The position numbers and the translations under genes were made by a program. A stretch of 12,600 nt of DNA from Gammaproteobacteria bacterium (GTDB taxonomy: Bacteria; Pseudomonadota; Gammaproteobacteria; Granulosicoccales; Granulosicoccaceae): NCBI GenBank assembly GCA_020444765.1, contig JAGRHW010000067.1, positions 1-12,600 on the forward strand, in the 5' to 3' direction. Position 1 is the stretch's first letter; every line of letters starts with the position of its first letter. This document shows positions 1-5,610 of the stretch, piece by piece. The notes under the pieces were generated by a model. The model worked only from the letters and a program-made list of their open reading frames with translations, was not told where the DNA came from and ran no database searches.

Positions 1-1084
1 GCGCATCTTCGCCGGAATCCGACAAAATCGCCTGCTGTTCGCGCAATTGCGATTCGGCCAGAGCCAGTTGCGAACGGCTGCTATCCAGCGTCTGCTCACT
101 TTGCTGTAATTCCGCGAGCGTTTGCTGCTGTTGACTTTCGAGCTTGCGCTTGGCGAGCTGTTCTTCGGCCAGGCGATTCGTCAGGCGCTCCTTTTCCTCT
201 TCAGCGCGCTGCAGTCTGGCTTGCAGCTCCGGGTCCGCACCCGCCACGACAACGCTCGACTGACCGGCCGCCTCGGCTTCCGCCAACGCCTGTTTTTTCT
301 GTTGCAGTTCATTGCGCAGACCGGCCGCCCGGCGCTCGGCCTGCTCAAGGGTCTGCTGGCGTGAGGCCAGCTCGGTTTTAACCTGATCGAGTTCGGACTT
401 GAGCTGCTCGTTCTCGACCCGCAGACTTTCGGTCTCGATCGCCTGCGCCTGGCGATTGGCCGCTTCGATCGAGGAAACGAATTCCAGATCGCCATCGGTC
501 AGACCGGAGGCCTGGCGATACCAGTTCATGGCCGTGGTCAGATCACGCTCGACACCCAGCCCGCCTTCGTACAGATAACCCAGGTTGATCTGCGCCCGCG
601 AATGGCCCTGCTCGGCCGCCATGCGGTAGAACTTGGCGGCGATCGTGTAATCGGCCTCGATGCCCAGGCCTTTTTCGTAGATTTCACCAACGTAGGTCTG
701 TGCTTCGGCATCGCCCTGCTGAGCCTGCGGCAACCAGATCTTGAGCGCGGTCGCGTAGTTGGAGCGGTCGAAGGACACATATTCGCCGCCGCGTATCTCG
801 CAGTCGCTGGCGGTGGTTTTGACCGGTCTGCGCGGTGACAGATAGGTGAGCTTTGAGCCCATCTGCCGGACCTGACCCGGCAACAGGCAGTCGACGACCA
901 TTAACTGGTCAGCCTTCAGTCCGCTCGCTTCGGGAGGAATCTCCGGCGTTTCCTCCATGGTCGTTGCGCATCCGTAGATGCCGATGATAAGGCCGGCCAC
1001 AACAGTCGTCGTTAGACGCTTTATCGACTGTTTACCAGAATATCCGGCCGGTGTAGTGTTGTGTTTGATCGCGTTATGTTTCAT
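1..1084 (-). CDS. Sel1-repeat / coiled-coil lipoprotein, N-terminal part (C-terminus beyond left edge)
   Basis: The reading frame is open from ATG at 1084 to the window edge, giving about 361 residues and no stop. The protein begins with a basic n-region of about 23 residues, then a hydrophobic stretch ending IYGC, a plausible lipobox with lipidated Cys39. Ala follows the Cys, so outer-membrane retention is expected. Residues about 56-105 contain Cys66 and Cys95, a possible disulphide pair. Residues about 110-193 hold two Sel1-type repeats (ending EKGLG and EGGLG, with AAEQG between them). From about 203 to the edge the chain is a Gln/Glu/Arg/Lys/Ala-rich coiled coil. From memory, proteins with this N-terminal Cys region plus Sel1 repeats in Gammaproteobacteria often carry a caspase-like (peptidase C14) domain at the C-terminus; none is visible here. 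A GGGG 10 nt upstream of the ATG is a weak ribosome site. The gene is divergent from the thioesterase gene. Confidence 0.85.
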   Translation of the reverse strand, partial: MKHNAIKHNTTPAGYSGKQSIKRLTTTVVAGLIIGIYGCATTMEETPEIPPEASGLKADQLMVVDCLLPGQVRQMGSKLTYLSPRRPVKTTASDCEIRGGEYVSFDRSNYATALKIWLPQAQQGDAEAQTYVGEIYEKGLGIEADYTIAAKFYRMAAEQGHSRAQINLGYLYEGGLGVERDLTTAMNWYRQASGLTDGDLEFVSSIEAANRQAQAIETESLRVENEQLKSELDQVKTELASRQQTLEQAERRAAGLRNELQQKKQALAEAEAAGQSSVVVAGADPELQARLQRAEEEKERLTNRLAEEQLAKRKLESQQQQTLAELQQSEQTLDSSRSQLALAESQLREQQAILSDSGEDA

Positions 1085-1272
1085 GGTCTTGAAACCCCGT
1101 TTACAGCAATAACAGGCCTCTGTTTTCAGCCTGCTCATCCGCCTATAATCCCAGCACCGGCCATTCGGCGATACTGGATAAAAGTATTAAATGGAGTAGA
1201 CCACAACGGTTTGTTTTCTTTCCGTTAATTTTTCACCGGTAATGTGTGCAAAAAAACCCAAAGACAACTGGC

Positions 1273-1300
1273 TTTGATTTTGAATTTTTTTCGATAGAAT
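1273..1300 (+). promoter_or_regulatory. Candidate sigma70 promoter for the thioesterase, framed by an inverted repeat
   Basis: A -10-like TAGAAT (1295-1300, 5/6 match) lies 16 nt after TTTGAT (1273-1278), a weak -35. The arms TTTGATT (1273-1279) and AATCAAA (1298-1304) form a perfect 7-bp inverted repeat around the core, as an operator might. The start codon is about 50 nt downstream. Prediction only. Confidence 0.35.
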
Positions 1301-1350
1301 CAAAACGGTTTCGACTTTTCTGAAAATAAAACCAACGGTGGAACAGTCTG

Positions 1351-1764
1351 ATGGTCGCCATGAACCGGCAGGAAATCAACGCATTTCTGGACAGGGAATT
1401 TCCGCAGATTCACACCAATGGCCGCGTTTATGACGTGGAATCCGTTACGCCGGAATCCGTTACTCTGCGGTTTACGCCAAACGATGCCCATCTGCGCCCC
1501 GGCGGCACAGTCTCCGGGCCGAGTATGTTCACACTGGCCGATCTGGCCGCTTATGTCGCGATACTGGCCAGACTCGGACCGGTGGCTTTGGCGGTCACCA
1601 CCAATCTGAACATCAATTTTTTACGTAAACCCGGACTTGGCGATTTACTCGGTGTGTGCCGGATTCTGAAACTGGGTAAACGTTTGTGCGTGGTTAATGT
1701 GGACATTCTCGATCCGGACGGCACCCTGGTTGCGCACGCCACCTCGACCTACTCGATTCCCTAG
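1351..1764 (+). CDS. PaaI-family hotdog-fold thioesterase
   Basis: This 137-residue protein has the length and layout of a single hotdog (4HBT/PaaI) domain and probably hydrolyses acyl-CoA thioesters in the cytoplasm; the substrate cannot be read from the sequence. The core motif is at residues 48-64, RPGGTVSGP followed by LAD: Asp64 sits on the central helix as in PaaI enzymes. Where classical members have a His-Gly pair in the HGG motif, this protein has Ser-Gly. The strand TTNLNINFLRKP (83-94) and the closing HATSTYSIP (129-137) are also typical of this RPGGT subgroup as I remember it. GGTGGA lies 8 nt before the ATG at 1351; a second in-frame ATG at 1360 is possible. It is a single-gene unit, divergent from the Sel1 lipoprotein gene and convergent with the globin gene, 34 nt between stop codons. 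Confidence 0.85.
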   Translation: MVAMNRQEINAFLDREFPQIHTNGRVYDVESVTPESVTLRFTPNDAHLRPGGTVSGPSMFTLADLAAYVAILARLGPVALAVTTNLNINFLRKPGLGDLLGVCRILKLGKRLCVVNVDILDPDGTLVAHATSTYSIP

Positions 1765-1798
1765 CGAAGAACGGGCGGGCTTTGCAGCCTTTCACTAC

Positions 1799-2260
1799 TC
1801 AGCAAGTATCGACTTTGGCGAGACGAAGACCGGACTGGGTGCCGTTGCCCTCCATTATGCCCAGATGATCGAACACGCATTTAAACACCAGTGACCAGGC
1901 CGCCAGCATGTCTTCGGTCGCGTCATCAAACAACACATCCTCCATCGCCTCCAGCAGGTATTTATGTAACAGCGGCCGCAAGGAGCTTTCCATACCGAGG
2001 ATGCAATGTTTGGCGGCGATACGCCTGAATTCAAAATCCGCCAGATCACCACCATTGATCACCATTCGGGAACAGGCCTGTAAGGCAATCTGGAATATTT
2101 GCGGATGATGAACTCTGGCCTCCGGAAACAGCGGACGCAACCGCGGATGCCGGGTAAACAGCAGATCGTAGGAACGATAAGTGATGTCTTCTGAATTGTC
2201 GTTCAACAACCCGTGGGTTTGCCGCAGTACCGCTCTGTTTTTTCCTGAGAGCCTTTTCAA
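1799..2260 (-). CDS. Single-domain bacterial globin
   Basis: The protein is a heme-binding globin resembling the globin half of flavohemoglobins but with no reductase domain; likely roles are oxygen or nitric oxide binding/detoxification. Counting from TTG at 2260 (153 residues), the visible heme-pocket positions are Tyr31 (B10, in YRSYDLLF), Phe45 (CD1, in LRPLF), a possible E7 Gln54, and proximal His85 (F8, in IAAKH). The closing helix contains AWSLVF. The F-helix Tyr that hydrogen-bonds the proximal side in Hmp-type flavohemoglobins is not seen; Leu/Arg occupy its place. There is no in-frame ATG near the N-terminus. TTG at 2260 has GGAG 9 nt upstream, whereas the longer TTG start at 2275 has AAAGG directly abutting it, so 2260 is preferred. 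It lies 273 nt downstream of the kinase gene and probably has its own promoter. Confidence 0.82.
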   Translation of the reverse strand: MKRLSGKNRAVLRQTHGLLNDNSEDITYRSYDLLFTRHPRLRPLFPEARVHHPQIFQIALQACSRMVINGGDLADFEFRRIAAKHCILGMESSLRPLLHKYLLEAMEDVLFDDATEDMLAAWSLVFKCVFDHLGIMEGNGTQSGLRLAKVDTC

Positions 2261-2269
2261 TGTACTTTG

Positions 2270-2273
2270 CTCC
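2270..2273 (-). promoter_or_regulatory. Ribosome binding site deciding the globin start
   Basis: GGAG on the minus strand, 9 nt upstream of TTG at 2260. This spacing favours 2260 over TTG at 2275, which overlaps the site itself. Confidence 0.45.
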
Positions 2274-2412
2274 AACCTTTGTGCTTCAAACTATTCAATG
2301 ACCAATCAAAACAACATCAAGCACACACAGTAAGCAGAGCGCATCCGTTTTTTGAATCTGGATTCATTATTGTGCCGCATAAATTGAAAAGTTAATTCTC
2401 ATTTACATTTAG

Positions 2413-2442
2413 TTTATAGATTGATTTACAAAAAAATACCAA
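2413..2442 (-). promoter_or_regulatory. Candidate promoter for the globin gene
   Basis: On the minus strand, TTGGTA (2437-2442, 4/6) is followed 18 nt later by TATAAA (2413-2418, 5/6), inside an AT-rich block. It would give a leader of roughly 145 nt before the globin start. No clean FNR, NsrR or Fur box could be assigned by eye in 2261-2533. Confidence 0.35.
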
Positions 2443-2520
2443 CGATTCAAGACGATCGGGAAAATTTCTCAGCCAGCACATAGCCCAAGCGTCTTCTAAC
2501 GGTAAGTTTGAAAGGTCAGC

Positions 2521-2533
2521 CCGCCGACGGCGG
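2521..2533 (-). terminator. GC hairpin directly after the kinase stop codon
   Basis: Immediately after the kinase TGA, CCGCC and GGCGG form a 5-bp GC stem with a 3-nt loop; the heptamer GCTGACC is repeated directly on both sides. There is no T-run after the stem, so it is at best a weak terminator or an mRNA-end stabiliser. Confidence 0.25.
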
Positions 2534-3739
2534 TCAGCGGGATTCGATGGTTTTTATGGCTTGTCTGGCAGTGCTATTGGACGGATCCAGTTCCAGCACC
2601 ATTCGGTAGGTTTCCAGGGCGTTGCTGCCGGGTGGTTCCTTCAATCTGCCGATTGACATATGTGCATCAGCCGCCTCCAGGAGTCTGGCAACGGTCTGCT
2701 GTTCATCTTCCGACAGCGGTCTGCTGTTCGGAACCGGCGCCTCTGAAGAGGACATGGATGCCGGGGCGGTTGCCGGCAGAAACTGGCCCCTGAAGGCAAA
2801 CGCGAGACCGGCCCCAATCAACAACAGGCCAAATCCGATCCCGAGATACAAAGGCTTGGGACTCTTCGGTAGCGAGTCTTTTTTGGACGATATTTTTCCG
2901 GCCTCGGTCGCTTGCGGAATTTCCGCAACAGCCGCAGTGGCCCGGGTCGCGCCCATATAACGGTCAATGGCATCGATGACTTCCTGCGCACTCTGATAGC
3001 GTTGCTCGCGGTCTTTCGCCATCAGACGGTCGATAAGCGGCTGCAGATCGCCGACCTTTTCCGGCAAACGCGGCACGGGATTGTTGATGTGCATCAAGGC
3101 GGTGGAAAACGGGTCCTGTCCGACATAAGGTTTTTTCTCGGCCAGCATTTCGTACAACACGACGCCAAGACAATACAGATCGGCGCGAAAATCCACCGCC
3201 TGGCCCATCGCCTGTTCCGGGCTCATGTATTCCGGCGTACCGACCGCGTAGCCGATCGCGGTCAGCTGGGTATCGGCCTGCACGGCCTTGGCGATACCGA
3301 AGTCGGACAGCACGGCATCGCCGCTTTCCTTGAACAGGATATTGGCCGGTTTGACATCCCGGTGTATGAAGCCGCGTGAATGGGCCATCTGCAGGGCGCT
3401 CGCCACCTGCCGTATGACCAGCAGGGGTTGCTTGGGATTATCGCCCTTGTAGATACGGTCTTTGAGGTTGGGACCGGCGATGTATTCCATCGCCATATAA
3501 TAATAATCGCCGGCGCGGCCGATATCGTACACGGTTACGATATCGGGATGACTGCTGAGCTGGGCGACGATTTTGCCTTCCTTCAGAAAGCGATCGCAAA
3601 AGGACTCGTCGGACGCCATCTTGGGGTCCATGATCTTGAGCGCGACTTCCCTGTCCAGCGATTCCTGCAGCGCCAGATAGACACTGGCCATGCCGCCCTG
3701 GCCGAGTTTGGATATCAGTTTATAGCCCGGAATTTTCAT
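2534..3739 (-). CDS. Membrane-anchored Hanks-type serine/threonine protein kinase
   Basis: The 401-residue protein has a complete catalytic domain at about 5-262: glycine loop LGQGGMASVY (12-21), ATP-anchoring Lys35 in VALK, helix-C Glu54, catalytic loop HRDVKPAN (126-133, Asp128), DFG (146-148) and the P+1 segment GTPEYMSPEQ (167-176). All key residues are present, so it should be active; Thr157 and Thr160 in the activation loop are candidate autophosphorylation sites. After a linker comes one transmembrane segment (about 297-316), then a periplasmic tail of about 85 residues. Its last part (about 345-401) resembles one or two TPR helices, including MVLELDPSNSTA. There are no PASTA repeats. 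It lies 45 nt after the autotransporter on the same strand and faces the divergent VWA-protein gene. No Shine-Dalgarno is visible before the ATG; an extended -10 sits only 8 nt upstream. Its tail sequence is of a kind I recall in other gammaproteobacterial kinases. Substrates are unknown. Confidence 0.95.
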   Translation of the reverse strand: MKIPGYKLISKLGQGGMASVYLALQESLDREVALKIMDPKMASDESFCDRFLKEGKIVAQLSSHPDIVTVYDIGRAGDYYYMAMEYIAGPNLKDRIYKGDNPKQPLLVIRQVASALQMAHSRGFIHRDVKPANILFKESGDAVLSDFGIAKAVQADTQLTAIGYAVGTPEYMSPEQAMGQAVDFRADLYCLGVVLYEMLAEKKPYVGQDPFSTALMHINNPVPRLPEKVGDLQPLIDRLMAKDREQRYQSAQEVIDAIDRYMGATRATAAVAEIPQATEAGKISSKKDSLPKSPKPLYLGIGFGLLLIGAGLAFAFRGQFLPATAPASMSSSEAPVPNSRPLSEDEQQTVARLLEAADAHMSIGRLKEPPGSNALETYRMVLELDPSNSTARQAIKTIESR

Positions 3740-3747
3740 GGCTCAGG

Positions 3748-3756
3748 ATTGTAGCA
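3748..3756 (-). promoter_or_regulatory. Extended -10 just before the kinase start, suggesting a leaderless transcript
   Basis: The minus strand reads TGCTACAAT, an extended -10 (TGn plus a 5/6 hexamer), ending 8 nt before the kinase ATG. Transcription would begin within 1-2 nt of the start codon. No -35 was seen. The 45-nt gap also carries CTCAGG/CCTGAG inverted arms (3742-3747 and 3779-3784). Confidence 0.3.
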
Positions 3757-3784
3757 CCCGGGCATCCGCATAGATCAGCCTGAG

Positions 3785-5305
3785 TTACAGCTCGAAGCGG
3801 ATACCCGCGGTAACCACCGTCTCGGTGAAATCGCTCATACCCATCAGTGTCCGCAAATCCACAAAAGCCTGGGTGCCGCCCTTGAAGACCGCCGACAGGC
3901 CCAGTCCCATACTGAAATAATCGCGGTCCGGCCCATCGGTGACGGCAAGCAATTCGTTCTGTCGCGGATCGTTGACGTAGACCGTGGAAATTTCACGCTC
4001 GTCGTCGCTGAACTCGTGAATCCACTCAAGACGTCCCTGCGGAATCAACACTCCGAAAGAGGCGTTGGCAACCGTACTGGCGCGGAAACCGAGCGCGCTG
4101 GTCAAGGACTCGATCTCCTGCTTCTCGACACCCAGGTTGAGTCCGCCGGCGCCGGTCTCCTCAAAGGCATCGACATCAGTTTGCAGATACTGCAGGCGAG
4201 CGTAAGGCGCAAAGGTCAGGCTGCCGCTGATGATCTCCGTACCGCCCCCGAAACTGGCGGCGAACTGAGTGCTGTCGGTATCGCTGGTGGCGGTTCGATC
4301 GGCACCGTCGTTTTCCGCGTTCGCGCTGTTGGACTGGATACGAATGCGCCGCTCCATGTCGAAACTGCCCTGCCCTGCGGTCAGCACGAAATCGAAGAAA
4401 TAATCGTCGGTATAAAACAGGCCATAGGCCGAGAGATTCGTCGTCTCGGTATCCAGCCCGCCACCGCTGACTGTCGAGGAGCGATCGAAATCGGATTCGC
4501 TGCTGGTAAAGCCGGCAGCCAGACCAAGCACGGTTTGATCGCTGAGCCGGTAATCCACACCCACGGTAAAACCGGCCGAATCGTAGGAGAAACCATCCTC
4601 ACCGTCAGTCGCGTCTTTCTCCCCGCTGCCGATATCACCGTTGATAAACACGCCCCAGCGGTTTGCCAGCAGCTGGTCATCACCGGCCTGGGCCGCGCCA
4701 CCGGACAGGGATAGAAGCTCCTCGTCCGACAAGGTGTAAAGCGCATCGTTGCCGAAGATATTCACCGCGCTGAGCTGCATGGTCGACGAGCGCGACAGCA
4801 GCGCGGAAATACGCTTGCTGATGTTGGACACCTGGCCCACGGACGATTCCGTCGCCATCGAGCCGCTGGCGGCGGCTTCCTCGCCGGCGACGTTTTGTAA
4901 AGCCCCTTGTAATTCCTCCTCAGTGAGATCGAGGGACTTTGCCGTCGCTCCCTCATCACCGGTGATCACGCGGGCGGTGTGGACCATCTCGCCGCATTTG
5001 TCGAACAGATCCTCTTCAAGCTCATTGGCCGGCGGCGTATTGGCCTCGTTGGCTGCGATAAACTGCCCGCAGACCGCCTGTACGGCATTGCCGGTACGAA
5101 TCTGTAAATCGGTGGAACCGATCCGGCCCAGCGAGTTCAGCGGTAGAACCTCGGCCAGCGCCGGCAGGCTGCACATCATGGCACTAACCAGTACGCTGCC
5201 GGCAGTCATCAACGATTTTTGCCTGTGGGTTGCTCTCCCCCTTGCAGCCCCGGTACCGGTCGATTGCATTGTTTTTCGCTGCAATGCGTGATTGCCTAGC
5301 CTCAT
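3785..5305 (-). CDS. Autotransporter-domain outer-membrane protein with short passenger
   Basis: Numbering is from ATG at 5305 (506 residues). A Sec signal peptide with a long basic n-region ends at ALA|E (cleavage after about residue 51). Residues 52 to about 213 form a short, mainly helical, acidic passenger with Cys79 and Cys104, a probable disulphide. The remaining 290 or so residues are a beta-barrel of alternating hydrophobic strands with acidic Gly/Ser/Asp loops, matching the size of a 12-strand autotransporter domain. The chain ends GIRFEL; the last residue is Leu where Phe or Trp is usual. No protease, esterase or adhesin motif is visible in the passenger, so its function is unknown; it may mainly plug or anchor the barrel. 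The start at 5305 is chosen because GAGG lies 9 nt upstream; ATG at 5320 has no ribosome site. It likely shares a transcript with the kinase gene 45 nt downstream. Confidence 0.87.
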   Translation of the reverse strand: MRLGNHALQRKTMQSTGTGAARGRATHRQKSLMTAGSVLVSAMMCSLPALAEVLPLNSLGRIGSTDLQIRTGNAVQAVCGQFIAANEANTPPANELEEDLFDKCGEMVHTARVITGDEGATAKSLDLTEEELQGALQNVAGEEAAASGSMATESSVGQVSNISKRISALLSRSSTMQLSAVNIFGNDALYTLSDEELLSLSGGAAQAGDDQLLANRWGVFINGDIGSGEKDATDGEDGFSYDSAGFTVGVDYRLSDQTVLGLAAGFTSSESDFDRSSTVSGGGLDTETTNLSAYGLFYTDDYFFDFVLTAGQGSFDMERRIRIQSNSANAENDGADRTATSDTDSTQFAASFGGGTEIISGSLTFAPYARLQYLQTDVDAFEETGAGGLNLGVEKQEIESLTSALGFRASTVANASFGVLIPQGRLEWIHEFSDDEREISTVYVNDPRQNELLAVTDGPDRDYFSMGLGLSAVFKGGTQAFVDLRTLMGMSDFTETVVTAGIRFEL

Positions 5306-5314
5306 GTCCTGACA

Positions 5315-5318
5315 CCTC
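5315..5318 (-). promoter_or_regulatory. Ribosome binding site deciding the autotransporter start
   Basis: GAGG on the minus strand, 9 nt before ATG at 5305. It overlaps the alternative ATG at 5320, which has no purine-rich site of its own. Confidence 0.45.
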
Positions 5319-5418
5319 ATTTAGGATTTTGCGTTATAAAAGTTTAAAGTGAGTTGCTTATTGTTGTTTTTACGCGGCTTGCCGCACCATGGGCTATTTT
5401 AGTAAATAACCATACAAA

Positions 5419-5436
5419 ACCGGCGTTTGAGCCGGT
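5419..5436 (-). terminator. Short hairpin followed by T-rich sequence on the minus strand
   Basis: ACCGGC and GCCGGT form a perfect 6-bp stem with a 6-nt loop. On the minus strand it is followed by TTTTGT, resembling a weak intrinsic terminator that could stop antisense transcription from the VWA-protein gene. It could equally be an operator in this divergent promoter region. Confidence 0.25.
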
Positions 5437-5610
5437 CAACTCATCAGACTCCTGACACTTTACACGGAAATCCGCTTGATTACGCTCATACTAATGTCTA
5501 GGGTCGCAGACAGGCCATTCCATGGTATTTACATGGTTTTGAGTCGTCGTCATTGCAACAACCAAATGGGCGACTTCCCGGCTCGACATCACGAACACTT
5601 TGGCAAGCTT

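Larger units (their letters stand above)
5306..5610. other. Divergent intergenic region between autotransporter and VWA-protein genes
   Basis: This stretch of about 305 nt has no convincing gene. The frame of the downstream protein stays open back to 5476, but the added residues are not signal-like and precede a perfect signal peptide, so they are treated as untranslated. It holds two short inverted repeats: GCGGC/GCCGC (5374-5385) and ACCGGC/GCCGGT (5419-5436). Minus-strand TATAAC near 5333-5338 is a possible -10 for the autotransporter. No -35 can be assigned with confidence on either strand. Confidence 0.5.

Noticed and set aside
1110..1124. AACAGGCCTCTGTT as an SOS (LexA) box upstream of the Sel1 lipoprotein
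   Set aside because: The half-sites are in the wrong orientation (ACAG-N4-CTGT rather than CTGT-N8-ACAG).
1144..1149. Perfect TATAAT on the plus strand in the divergent spacer
   Set aside because: No -35 element at 16-18 nt, and it lies about 200 nt from the thioesterase start.
2912..3754. Two plus-strand open frames of 155 and 124 codons opposite the kinase
   Set aside because: They are antisense shadows of a kinase whose motifs are all intact; the translations have no domain, signal or ribosome site.
4016..4714. Plus-strand open frame of 232 codons opposite the autotransporter
   Set aside because: Codon-bias mirror of the barrel-coding strand; the translation lacks any recognisable domain.
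5476..5610. 45-residue N-terminal extension of the VWA-like protein
   Set aside because: It would place a non-hydrophobic segment before an excellent signal peptide and has no ribosome site.
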